64,000 nt of DNA, taken from Anaerolineae bacterium (GTDB taxonomy: Bacteria > Chloroflexota > Anaerolineae > Anaerolineales > Villigracilaceae). The position numbers were made by a program, and so were the translations under genes. Location of the stretch: the NCBI GenBank assembly GCA_030123675.1, contig JASJYH010000003.1, positions 1 to 64,000 on the forward strand, written 5' to 3'. Shown here one piece after another: positions 43,779 through 53,316 of the stretch (its first letter is position 1; each line of letters begins with the position of its first letter). The notes under the pieces were generated by a model. It saw only the letters and a list, made by a program, of their open reading frames with translations. It was not told the DNA's origin and ran no database searches.

Positions 43779-45353
43779 TCACTTTATTAGAGTTCGGACT
43801 TGCTCATGCATGTACTGCTGCACATAGTAAAGGCCGCCGCTATTCTTTCCTGATGATCCTGATCCTTTCCAGCCTCCGAAGGGTTGAAAACCAGGCCAAG
43901 CGCCCGTGGTTGCCCCTTGGGGACGGTTGGCATAAATTACACCTGCTTCAGCGTTATCAAAGAACCATTTCACTTCTTTATCCGAGCCATAGAATCCAGC
44001 CGTCAAACCATAATTTACGTTGTTGGCGATTACCATGGCTTCGTCTAAATTTTTAACTTTGCCGATCGTAGTGATCGGCAGGAACATTTCATGTTGCCAT
44101 ACTCGATGATCGAAAGGCAAGTCTGTAACGAATGTCGGCTCGCAGAAATACCCCTTATCGAAAATGCCACCAGTTTTTACATTTCCGCCGGTTAAGAACA
44201 CGCCCCCAGCCTGATTAATTTCTTCTGTAAAATTCTTGAAATCATTATAAGAATTTTGATTAATGACCGGACCAAGATAGACATCTTGTTCTGTCGGATC
44301 ACCGATTACGAGCCCTGCGGTCATTTCTTTTAATCGATGTAAAAGTTCATCATATACTGGCTCTTCAACGATAACGCGTGAGGCTGCCGAGCATTTTTGA
44401 CCTTGCAACCCGAATGCCGATCGGATAATGCCCGTTGCGGCTCGCTCTAAATCCGCATTGCGGGAAACTATTGCCGGGTTTTTTCCACCCAGTTCCAAAA
44501 TTACGGGACGAATATAGTTGCGGCTGGCAAAGTCGCGATACAGTTTCATCCCGACATCAAACGAACCAGTAAAGGTGGCGCCGTCCAAATCGGTGTTATC
44601 AACTAAGGCCTGCCCCAAAGTTGATCCAGGGCCAGTGACGTAGTTAAAAACACCCTCAGGTATCCCAGCATCACGCAGGCATTCAGCGAAAAGTCGTACG
44701 ATCCAAGCCGTGTCAGTGGCAGGTTTAATTACGATTGTATTTCCAGCCACGAGTGCTGCTCCAGCAGGGCCACCGGTTAATGCGAAAGGAAAATTAAATG
44801 GTGAGATTACCAACCAGACACCGTACGGACGCATTACCGATTGGTTTGTGGCATCGTACCCCACCAAAGGATCCTTGCCCATCTCATTGATGAACCCGTT
44901 GTTTTCTTCCATCATCTGGGCTGCATATACCATCAAATCTGCAGTTTCTTGGACATCTCCTAAAGATTCCATTCTGTTCTTACCAACCTGGAGCGCCATG
45001 GCCGCGCCTAAGTCGAAGATCCGGTCTTCTATAACGGAAGCAGCTTTACGGACAAGTTTGACGCGCTCTTTCCAGGAGGTCTGACTCCATTTTGGGAATG
45101 CAGCACGTGCGGCAGCAATAGCTTGTTGCGCGTTATTTGCATCCCCAGTTTGCATGATGCCCAGAACCCAATCGGTATTTATCGGTGACCTATTCTCGTA
45201 TTTATCATCTGCAAATACATCCTCCCCGTTAATGAGCATGCCATACTCTTTTCCCAGATTTTTTTTGAGGCTTGCCACAGATTTTTCAAACCCTGTGTGT
45301 AATTCATCTGGTGGGTTAAACATGGTTGCATAAGTCAGCTTGAAATCAGCCAT
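43779..45353 (-). CDS. Aldehyde dehydrogenase, L-glutamate gamma-semialdehyde (P5C) dehydrogenase-like
   Basis: FTGSFDVGMKLYRDFA, VILELGGKNPAIV, GLQGQKCSAASRVIV; NRPQGATTGAWPGFQPFGGWKGSGSSGKNSGG. Confidence 0.9.
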   Translation of the reverse strand: MADFKLTYATMFNPPDELHTGFEKSVASLKKNLGKEYGMLINGEDVFADDKYENRSPINTDWVLGIMQTGDANNAQQAIAAARAAFPKWSQTSWKERVKLVRKAASVIEDRIFDLGAAMALQVGKNRMESLGDVQETADLMVYAAQMMEENNGFINEMGKDPLVGYDATNQSVMRPYGVWLVISPFNFPFALTGGPAGAALVAGNTIVIKPATDTAWIVRLFAECLRDAGIPEGVFNYVTGPGSTLGQALVDNTDLDGATFTGSFDVGMKLYRDFASRNYIRPVILELGGKNPAIVSRNADLERAATGIIRSAFGLQGQKCSAASRVIVEEPVYDELLHRLKEMTAGLVIGDPTEQDVYLGPVINQNSYNDFKNFTEEINQAGGVFLTGGNVKTGGIFDKGYFCEPTFVTDLPFDHRVWQHEMFLPITTIGKVKNLDEAMVIANNVNYGLTAGFYGSDKEVKWFFDNAEAGVIYANRPQGATTGAWPGFQPFGGWKGSGSSGKNSGGLYYVQQYMHEQVRTLIK

Positions 45354-45630
45354 TGGAATCTCCTGTACCGAAATTAATAGAAAATTCTAGTCTTTAGTTC
45401 TAAGGTATTTGCCAAGGGTAGTATTAAATTATTTATATATAGTATAGCGCATGCCCCAGCGCGAGTCAAAATATCTTGTTTTCAAGAAAGTGGATTTTGT
45501 ATAAAGTAGTTATGCTCACCTAGCCGGAAAAATGTCTAAATGAATTGGTTAGATTCCTATGACCATGTTTGTAATAATCCCTTAATAATCTTCATGTAGA
45601 ATAAATTGATTATAAGACTAAAGGAGTGAT

Positions 45631-46197
45631 ATGAAGTTTCGATTTCTATTGACATTTGGTTTGCTCACAGGATTTATTATCGCAAGTTGTGCCTCGGTTG
45701 TTGTGCCTGAACCTGTTCAAACCGAAGTACCACGGCAGCCTGAAGATCCTGTTGTGCAACCTGAAAAACCAGGTCAGCCCGAATTATCAAATCCTGTGGT
45801 CACTGAATTCCCCGTTATTATCACTACCGAACTTCCGGTAACAGAACCACAAGAAGTATTTGTTTCAAGGGGTGATCATCTTGTAGCTTCCGATCCAGCT
45901 TCTTTTAGCTTAACATCGGGAGATTTGCAATTCGTAGAGTTCATTCGTTTCACCTGACCTACTTGCCGCGCATTGGCGCCTATGGTTCATGGGCTTGAAG
46001 CTAAGTATTATGGAAAAATTAAATTTTCCTACCTAGATGCTAGCGATCCTGCAACGCAAGATTTTCAGCGCTCTTTGGGTTTCCGTTTTCAGCCGGAAAT
46101 GTACCTCCTGGATGGAGATGGGAATGTTTTGCAAAAATGGATTGGATTTGTCACTGAGGAGCAACTTGAATCAGTGTTTGCAGAATATGTGAATTAA
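45631..46197 (+). CDS. Candidate selenocysteine-containing thioredoxin-fold lipoprotein (in-frame TGA at 45955-45957)
   Basis: Same-frame ORFs 45631-45957 and 45973-46197 join through one TGA: MKFRFLLTFGLLTGFIIASC...QFVEFIRFT-U-PTCRALAPMVHGLEAKYYGKIKFSYLDASDPATQDFQRSLGFRFQPEMYLLDGDGNVLQKWIGFVTEEQLESVFAEYVN*; TGA sits at the first Cys of CxxC. Confidence 0.65.
45978..45994 (+). promoter_or_regulatory. Putative bacterial SECIS hairpin
   Basis: GCCTATG-GTT-CATGGGC, 7-bp stem including one G-U pair, loop starts with G, loop begins 27 nt after the TGA. Confidence 0.4.
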
Positions 46198-46264
46198 TAG
46201 ATTCGGGACCGGACAGCCTCCGCGTTAATAAGGAGGCTGTTTTTTAATTTAAATACCCGGCTAT

Positions 46265-47413
46265 CTATACCTCACAGGTACTGGTGCCATTTTCTGGAGT
46301 TGCAAAAGGTGAAGATATCGGCCATGTTCCAGCCTGGAATTTTGTCACGTAATCTCTCATTTGATTGAAGTCGGTGTCCCAGACAAAGAGATCCTGTTTT
46401 GCAACCGGATCATAGACAGAGTCGGGTTTAAATAATTCACGCGGAAAGGTTGCAAATATGATATTACTCCTTGGCATTTGGGTGCCCAAACAAGCCAATT
46501 GACTAATTTGTTCAGGGGTTAGATCGGTTTGAATATTTCTTTTAATAGATGAAAGGATCCCTGGAATATGCGCAATCGTTTCTGGTTTGTCGAATTGTTC
46601 GCGTAGTGAGCACATGACTTGGTTTTGATGGTTTGCCCGTTTGAAGATGCTTACATTGCGGAGGCGTGCCAGTGTTAAGGCTTGCTCGCCAGAAAGATGT
46701 TGCTCACCTGGTGGAAAAATTAATCGTTTGCTTCTGTCGGAGGAGGTACGTCCATCTACACCATCAGGTAGGTTGATGTCAAGACCTCCGAGTTCATCTA
46801 CCACCTCTACGAAAACGTTCATACTAACTGCGATATAGTGGTCTGCTTTCAAGCCGAAATTTAACTCAAGCGTACGTGCCAATAGCCCGGGTCCTTGACT
46901 GGGGTGATCCCAGAACTGCAAACCAGGGTTGCCATAGGTATAAGCAGAATTTAGTTTTTGGCGGTCAACACCCAAAGCATCTCGTACTTCTGGGATTCTG
47001 ACCCACAGGTCACGAGGAAAAGCCAGTACTGTGATGCGCTGTGCTCTGTAGTCAACCCGTACGGCTCTGATCACGTCGGCGCGGCCATAACGGTAATCAT
47101 CGGAACGCGAGTCAACCCCGATAGCAAGAATGCTCATTGTAGGCAAATTATTACAAGGCAAGAATGGAGATGAAGGGGTTTCAGCCCCGATTTTTATAGT
47201 GGTGGGAGCAAGTGTAATATTGGCTTGCTGCGTTGTGTGCGTAGCTGTCCAGGTGCCGGCCAGTTTTATTGGTGTTGAGGACTCTAGGGCGGGCCCTAAT
47301 GGTTGTTGCAGCCACAGCTTATAAATATTTGAGGCTGAATTAATAATTACTAACGATAAAATGCAGCCTATACCTGTCAAAATGCTCAGGATAAGTTTTT
47401 GTGAATTTGACAT
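46265..47413 (-). CDS. LytR-CpsA-Psr (LCP) family protein
   Basis: MSILAIGVDSRSDDYRYGRADVIRAVRVDYRAQRITVLAFPRDLWVRIP; GEQHLSGEQALTLARLR. Confidence 0.9.
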   Translation of the reverse strand: MSNSQKLILSILTGIGCILSLVIINSASNIYKLWLQQPLGPALESSTPIKLAGTWTATHTTQQANITLAPTTIKIGAETPSSPFLPCNNLPTMSILAIGVDSRSDDYRYGRADVIRAVRVDYRAQRITVLAFPRDLWVRIPEVRDALGVDRQKLNSAYTYGNPGLQFWDHPSQGPGLLARTLELNFGLKADHYIAVSMNVFVEVVDELGGLDINLPDGVDGRTSSDRSKRLIFPPGEQHLSGEQALTLARLRNVSIFKRANHQNQVMCSLREQFDKPETIAHIPGILSSIKRNIQTDLTPEQISQLACLGTQMPRSNIIFATFPRELFKPDSVYDPVAKQDLFVWDTDFNQMRDYVTKFQAGTWPISSPFATPENGTSTCEV

Positions 47414-47471
47414 TTGTAGCTAATTATACTTCTGTGATTTCTTCCACTTTATCCCTTATAATCCTGCCATC

Positions 47472-48572
47472 TTGGAAAACTTTTTTCGTATTCTAATATT
47501 CATATTTGGTTTGGCGGTTGTAATCAGTACGCTCTTCTCAGCGCTGTCTACCTTTGTATTGGCGCGCAGCGCGCGCAGTCCGATCAGTCGAATGGTATTT
47601 GGCATCTTGCGGCGCATATTTGAAAAAATAATGCACCTTGCTAAGACATTCTCACGCAAGGATGCTATTTTTGCTTATTATGCACCGATTGGACTTATGC
47701 TGCTTGTCCCGACCTGGTATGTGTTGATAACAATCGGATATTCCGCTATGTATTGGGCTCTGGGTGAGGGACCTATATTCACAACTCTCCGGTTGAGTGG
47801 CTCATCGTTGTTAACTCTTGGATTTGCAACCTCAGATTATATTTTGGTCAATTTTCTGGTGTTCTCAGAAGCAACGCTGGGCTTAATCCTGGTAGCTCTA
47901 TTGATCGCCTATTTGCCGACAATGTATTCCGCCTTTTCCCGAAGGGAAGAGTCAGTTAACCTGTTGGAAGTGCGCGCGGGCAATCCACCCTCTTCGGTTG
48001 AGATGTTATTACGTTCCAATCGTATCCACGGCCTGGATAATTTGAGTTATTATTGGAGTTCATGGGAAAGGTGGTTTGCCGATATTGAGGAAAGCCACAC
48101 AACGTTGCCGGCTTTGGTATTCTTTCGATCGCCACGTAATGAGAACTCATGGATCACAGCTGCCGGAACAGTTCTGGATGCGGCCGCGCTGACATTGTCT
48201 GCTATAAATATTCCATTCGAAGCCTCAGCGGCATTATGTATTCGTGCCGGATTCATATCTTTTCGGCGGATTGCAGGTTCTTTCGATTATGTCTTTCCAG
48301 CTGATCCTCATTTCCCCGAAACTCCCATAAGCGTTACTCAGAAAGAATTTGAATCCGTTCTAAATCAGTTGAGCGAAGCCGGCCTGCCTCTGAAGGCGGA
48401 CAGAGATAAGGCCTGGCAGGATTTTGCTGGTTGGCGGGTTAATTATGACTTTACATTGTTGACGTTGTGCAGCCTGGTCATGGCTCCTCCCGCAACTTGG
48501 TCGAGTGATCGATCGCCCAAATTGACACTTCCACCCTTATTAATACCTCGGAAGAATAAGACGAGCATGTAA
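47472..48572 (+). CDS. Membrane protein, ion-channel-like (function uncertain); TTG start
   Basis: Hydrophobic N-terminal half with IFTTLRLSGSSLLTLGFATSD re-entrant-loop-like segment; soluble C-terminal half. Confidence 0.5.
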   Translation: MENFFRILIFIFGLAVVISTLFSALSTFVLARSARSPISRMVFGILRRIFEKIMHLAKTFSRKDAIFAYYAPIGLMLLVPTWYVLITIGYSAMYWALGEGPIFTTLRLSGSSLLTLGFATSDYILVNFLVFSEATLGLILVALLIAYLPTMYSAFSRREESVNLLEVRAGNPPSSVEMLLRSNRIHGLDNLSYYWSSWERWFADIEESHTTLPALVFFRSPRNENSWITAAGTVLDAAALTLSAINIPFEASAALCIRAGFISFRRIAGSFDYVFPADPHFPETPISVTQKEFESVLNQLSEAGLPLKADRDKAWQDFAGWRVNYDFTLLTLCSLVMAPPATWSSDRSPKLTLPPLLIPRKNKTSM

Positions 48573-48630
48573 TTATAAATTGATCTGATATGGAAGAATT
48601 AAATGATTGATCACCTTTTAGGATAGTAAA

Positions 48631-49441
48631 ATGACAATTATTAGAAAAACCACTGACTTCGGCATCCCAGAGGGCGTTATTGCAATGATGAAGGGTATTA
48701 TTTACGACATTGTTCCAAATGTAAAAATTGTTGAGATTTCTCAAATGGTCTCGCCACAAAATGTTCGCGAAGGCGCCATATATAATTGGCAAGGCAACGC
48801 CCTGCTTCCCATTAGGGCTCCGTACATGTCGGTGTTGTCGGAATCCGGGGTGTGGGACCAAACGAGACCTGATCGGTGCGTGTCGGGGCGACCAGCTTAT
48901 CATTACGCCAGATAACGGACTGCTTACACCCATGATTTTGGATGCCGAACTGAAGGAGATTAAGATGGAATTTGTTCATCTAAATAAACCCAAATATTGG
49001 TTGCCGAAAATTAGTAACACATTCCATGGGCACGATATTTTTGCACCTACCGGTGCGTATCTAGCGTCTGGCATCCCCTTGAGGAAGTTGGGTACGCCTA
49101 TTACAGACCCCGTCCGGTTGGATTTGACACAACCTGAAAAGACAGATAATGGCTGGTTGGCACATGTGACCGTTATCGACATATTTGGAAACCTGACTAC
49201 TGATCTTCCTAGGGAGGCGCTAGTGGGATGTCATGATGTGCTGATAAAGGTTCGCAATCACGAGATCGAGGGCATCATCAAATCGTATGGATACAGTAGT
49301 GGGGGTGATCTCATTGCTGTTGTGGATAGCGAGGATTATATTGAAGTCGCAGTGGTCGATGGGGACGCCGCTAAAACTCTTGACGCGCAAGTAGGGGACA
49401 TAGTAGAATTAATATCTAAAGCTGATCTTTGCAGTAAATGA
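48631..49441 (+). pseudogene. SAM hydroxide adenosyltransferase (DUF62 family), frameshifted
   Basis: N-terminal frame TTDFGIPEGVIAMMKGIIYDIVPNVKIVEISQMVSPQNVREGA; C-terminal frame GDQLIITPDNGLLTPMILDAE...VTVIDIFGNLTTDLP; at least two frame changes between 48765 and 48870. Confidence 0.75.
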
Positions 49442-49560
49442 TTATTGTAAAATATTCAAATGTTTGTACCCAACTTGTTAATATTCAAGACTGACGAAAA
49501 CATTAAATTTTCTGTCCCTATAGGAATAGTACCCTTTAGAGGAATTGCTTTGGGGGGGAA

Positions 49561-51201
49561 TTGAGCGAAGCTCCTTTAATCGTTGAGAAACTCTCATTCC
49601 AGTACCGGACACGCCCTGAACTGGCGATTGAGAACATTTCCTTTGAGCTTAGACCAGGAGAGATGTTGTTGATCGCAGGTTCCAGTGGTTGTGGGAAAAC
49701 CACATTGGCGCGCTGCATCAATGGTCTCATCCCTCGTAGTTATGGCGGTAAACGCAAAGGCCAGGTGTTAATAAATAATAAGGATGTGGCTGAATTTCCT
49801 TTGGCCGAAGTGGCACAGATTGTTGGAACGCTGCTGCAAGATCCAGAGCGTCAGATCGTGGCTAGCAATGTATATAATGAAATCGCTTTTGGCCCGGAAA
49901 ACCTGGGTTTGCCAAGTGAAGAAATTGTTGAACGAATTGAAATGGCAATGCAACGCTTGAAAATTGGGTATCTGCGGGAACGCGAGACGTTTAGCCTTTC
50001 CGGTGGGGAGAAGCAAAAAGTAGCTCTGGCCGGGGTGCTCGCAATGAAACCGTCCATTTTGCTGTTAGATGAGCCGCTCTCTTCTCTCGACCCCGCTTCT
50101 GCATATGAAGCTCTGGATATCTTCCGCAGTCTGGCTGATGAGGGAAAAACAGTGTTGCTTATTGAACATCGTGTAGAGACTGCTATCGCTGCTCGCCCCG
50201 ACCGATTAATGTACATGGAAGATGGTCAAGTCAAATACATGGGGCCCATAAAGCGCCTCCCAAAAGTGATCGATCATAAAAAGGTGAAATTACCTGCAGA
50301 TTGGATCGTGGAACGGGTTAAAAGACAGAAAAATCCCCACATACCGCTCAGCAGACCAGAGGTCAAAGAACGAGGCGAGACGATGGTCTCATTCGAAAAT
50401 GTTGCATTTCGTTATAGCGACGAAAATCCCTTTGTCTTACAAAATGTCAATCTAGAAATAAGTCATGGTGATCTGATAGCTGTGCTGGGACAAAATGGTG
50501 CGGGAAAATCTACGCTGGTAAAACACGCTATCGGCCTGCTTAAACCGACCCAGGGAAAAGTGCTTGTAGGAGGCCAGGATACGCGTAATATGAGTGTTGC
50601 ACACATCGCCAATATAATTGGCTTTGTCTTTCAGAGTCCGAGCCATATGCTTTATGCGCCGACAGTGCGAGAAGAGCTCGAATTTGGCCCAATTAACCTG
50701 GATTTTACCAAAGAACAGGTTCACAAAACAGTTACGGAGAGTATGACAACCCTCAATTTAAATAGTTTAGAAGAATATCCACCTTTGGGCCTGTCGTTTG
50801 GGCAGCAAAAACGCACTACTATCGCAGCAGTGCTGGCCATGCGCACAAAGATAATGGTTATGGATGAGCCAACTTCTGGGCAAGATTACGCTAATTACAC
50901 GCACTTTATGGATACTATGTGTTACCCAGAAGTGCACGATGACTCGATTCTTTCCGTAAATTATGCAGCCACGCTGTTCATTACACACGACCTTGATTTA
51001 GCAATTACGTATGCCAATCGCGTCCTCTTGGTAGGTGAGGGGACGATTGTGGCAGACGGCGCTCCGGAAGATGTTTTGAAGGATTTTAAACTGCTGGAGC
51101 GATGCCGTATACGACCTACCTCTCTTCTGAATTTGAACCTAAGCCTGCTTCCGAAAACCGGAGGGTTTATGCCGGCAGAAGACCTGGCGGCGTTCACTTG
51201 A
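49561..51201 (+). CDS. ECF transporter ATPase with two fused nucleotide-binding domains (TTG start)
   Basis: Two Walker A motifs (AGSSGCGKTTLARC; GQNGAGKSTLVKH) and two signatures (FSLSGGEKQKVALAG; LSFGQQKRTTIAA). Confidence 0.9.
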   Translation: MSEAPLIVEKLSFQYRTRPELAIENISFELRPGEMLLIAGSSGCGKTTLARCINGLIPRSYGGKRKGQVLINNKDVAEFPLAEVAQIVGTLLQDPERQIVASNVYNEIAFGPENLGLPSEEIVERIEMAMQRLKIGYLRERETFSLSGGEKQKVALAGVLAMKPSILLLDEPLSSLDPASAYEALDIFRSLADEGKTVLLIEHRVETAIAARPDRLMYMEDGQVKYMGPIKRLPKVIDHKKVKLPADWIVERVKRQKNPHIPLSRPEVKERGETMVSFENVAFRYSDENPFVLQNVNLEISHGDLIAVLGQNGAGKSTLVKHAIGLLKPTQGKVLVGGQDTRNMSVAHIANIIGFVFQSPSHMLYAPTVREELEFGPINLDFTKEQVHKTVTESMTTLNLNSLEEYPPLGLSFGQQKRTTIAAVLAMRTKIMVMDEPTSGQDYANYTHFMDTMCYPEVHDDSILSVNYAATLFITHDLDLAITYANRVLLVGEGTIVADGAPEDVLKDFKLLERCRIRPTSLLNLNLSLLPKTGGFMPAEDLAAFT

Positions 51202-51294
51202 GAATGATTATCCTTGTATCGGATGCCCTAAAATCGGGTTATCAGAGATAGAATCAGCATAGTTTTCAATTCATATATCTTAAGGAGATTAGGT

Positions 51295-51843
51295 ATGACT
51301 AACAAATCCATTTGGGTGTTTGGGACCCGTCAGGTCGTGTTCGGTGCTATGGGAGCAGCGATATACGGTGTATTATCATGGACTACCCAATTTCTTCAGC
51401 TGCCTGCTGCCGGGAACGTCTCGTTCCGTCCCGCCGTAGCTGTGCTGGTTTTCTTCGGGATTGCGTATGGTCCTTGGGTTGGCCTACTGGCCGGCGTTAT
51501 TGGTAATACTCTGGGCGACGCCCTGTCTGGCTGGGGTTTCTTCTGGAACTGGAGTCTGGGAAACGGGTTGATGGGATTAATCTCCGGTTTGGCGATGCCA
51601 ATGATCAATGATTTTCGCGCCCGTGCGGACCTCATTAAGGGCATTACATGGGGCACAATTGGGATTGCTCTGGGTATGATATTTGCCTCGTTGACAGAAA
51701 TATTCGTTGGTGGCATTAATCTTAATACTGCCGTAGTTGGCTACTTTCTGCCCGCATTTCTTGGCAACTTTATCGTGATACTCGTACTGTTACCTATCTT
51801 GATGACCGCCTTTGCAGGTGTCGCGGCGCGCAGGGGCCGCTAA
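51295..51843 (+). CDS. ECF transporter S component
   Basis: Small multi-TM protein, VSFRPAVAVLVFFGIAYGPWVGLLAGVIGNTLGDALSGWGFFWNWSLGNGLMGLISG. Confidence 0.85.
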   Translation: MTNKSIWVFGTRQVVFGAMGAAIYGVLSWTTQFLQLPAAGNVSFRPAVAVLVFFGIAYGPWVGLLAGVIGNTLGDALSGWGFFWNWSLGNGLMGLISGLAMPMINDFRARADLIKGITWGTIGIALGMIFASLTEIFVGGINLNTAVVGYFLPAFLGNFIVILVLLPILMTAFAGVAARRGR

Positions 51844-51850
51844 ATAACCA

Positions 51851-52741
51851 ATGCTGGCGACCTGGAAGTATCGCCCACGCGATACCTTCATACAGAGCCT
51901 TGATCCTCGCACCCGGTTAATATTTCTCTTCTGTGTGATCTTTGGTTTGTCTATCCCACAGATTTGGGATTATCGCATCATCGTTCCTATTTTTGCGCTA
52001 TCGCTAACCCTTTATTTTATAGCGAGAATTGAATGGATAGATGTGCGCCGTGCCTGGATCTTCATCATTGTGTTGGTCATTTTCATTGTCGGCTTGAACG
52101 CATTGCTTTCCGGGCGCGGTGGACCGCCTTCTGTTCTCCAGACCCAATCACCAACCCTTTTTGAAGTCCAATTTTATATCCCTGGCACGAAGTTGGGTTT
52201 TACCGTGCCGATCACCATTATTAAACTCTGGTTTGCTATTGTACAAATAACCCGAATGTTGACAATGGCGATCTTGGTAATCCCGATCCCATATACAATG
52301 GACCCAAATATTTATGGTGTAGCTTTTCGCCGAATGGGTGTTTCTGATAAAATTTCGTTTGCGATGGATCTGGCTTTTCGATTTTTGCCGACATTCGCGC
52401 GCGATTTTGCCACCACTGTCGATGCACAACGCGCCCGGGGTTATGAATTGGAAACTTTAAAAGGAGGAATAGCGGCTAAGCTTCGACGACTGGCACCCCT
52501 GATCATACCTGTAGTGATGCAAGCAACTGTCACCGGTGAAGATGTGATTGATGCAATGGATTTGCGTGCTTTCGATACGAATAAACGCACCTGGATTAAA
52601 GAGCTACATTATTCGTCGCGTGATCAAATTATGCTGGGTTTGGGCGTTTCAATATTTGTCGCCTGTTGTCTTTTGAAATGGGTTTTTGGTATCGGAGGGT
52701 TTTTCGTGCCACGCTTTTTCTTTGCACTTTTCGGATACTAA
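51851..52741 (+). CDS. ECF transporter T component
   Basis: FIQSLDPRTRLIFLFCVIFGLSI; C-terminal DAQRARGYELETLKGG and DAMDLRAFD ARG-type motifs. Confidence 0.9.
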   Translation: MLATWKYRPRDTFIQSLDPRTRLIFLFCVIFGLSIPQIWDYRIIVPIFALSLTLYFIARIEWIDVRRAWIFIIVLVIFIVGLNALLSGRGGPPSVLQTQSPTLFEVQFYIPGTKLGFTVPITIIKLWFAIVQITRMLTMAILVIPIPYTMDPNIYGVAFRRMGVSDKISFAMDLAFRFLPTFARDFATTVDAQRARGYELETLKGGIAAKLRRLAPLIIPVVMQATVTGEDVIDAMDLRAFDTNKRTWIKELHYSSRDQIMLGLGVSIFVACCLLKWVFGIGGFFVPRFFFALFGY

Positions 52742-52751
52742 CGTATTCGAT

Positions 52752-52789
52752 AATTAAATAAACCGCCTGAATGGGCGGTTTATTTAATT
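52752..52789. terminator. Bidirectional hairpin terminator
   Basis: AATTAAATAAACCGCC-tgaatg-GGCGGTTTATTTAATT. Confidence 0.8.
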
Positions 52790-52831
52790 CAAGATCTGTA
52801 GGTTTTCATACAAAAATGGGTAAATTAATTG

Positions 52832-53311
52832 CTAAGCTAAAATCTTCTTCCAATCTAAGGTGTCGGTAGCGATTCGCAAACGGTGGTTATCCTCCAAGGT
52901 GCGATAGGTTAGATTTGAAAATACTTTTTCGGCGATTTCCCGAGTTGTCTCGAGCGGGACAACCTCATCTTGGGTCCCGTGGATGATGGTTGTCGGAACG
53001 GATACAGATTCACGTTCCAAGTAAGGGGTGAACTCAGGTAGCATCAGGGCCGGGGCTAACAAAACCTGTTTCTCTACTTGCTCTGGGAATTCACATGTGA
53101 ATATGGCGCCCATTAAGCCACCCAGCGATGAGCCAATTATGGTCCAGCCAGGCTTATCTCCAAGAATAGGGTAGAGCGCTTTCATTCGATTATCTAATGA
53201 TCCGCTAAAGTCCGGTACGATTATTTCTGGGTAGGACTCTCGCATGACGCTGGCTTTGTGGGTTTGGCTGCTGCTCTCTTGACCGTGTAAAAAAATCATA
53301 TTTCGTGTCAT
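52832..53311 (-). CDS. Alpha/beta-hydrolase family protein
   Basis: MTRNMIFLHGQESSSQTHKASVMRESYPEI; IIGSSLGGLMGAIFT nucleophile elbow; ATG reassigned to 53311. Confidence 0.8.
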   Translation of the reverse strand: MTRNMIFLHGQESSSQTHKASVMRESYPEIIVPDFSGSLDNRMKALYPILGDKPGWTIIGSSLGGLMGAIFTCEFPEQVEKQVLLAPALMLPEFTPYLERESVSVPTTIIHGTQDEVVPLETTREIAEKVFSNLTYRTLEDNHRLRIATDTLDWKKILA

Positions 53312-53316
53312 AGTTT

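Noticed and set aside
45973-46197. Second half of the thioredoxin ORF as an independent gene starting at ATG 45973
   Set aside because: The Met lies inside the thioredoxin active-site helix (CRALAPMVHGLE) and would omit the catalytic motif; the frame is continuous with the upstream ORF apart from one TGA.
48631-49441. Programmed frameshift in the DUF62 gene
   Set aside because: More than one frame change is needed in about 100 nt and no slippery heptamer plus structure was evident; decay or sequencing error is simpler.
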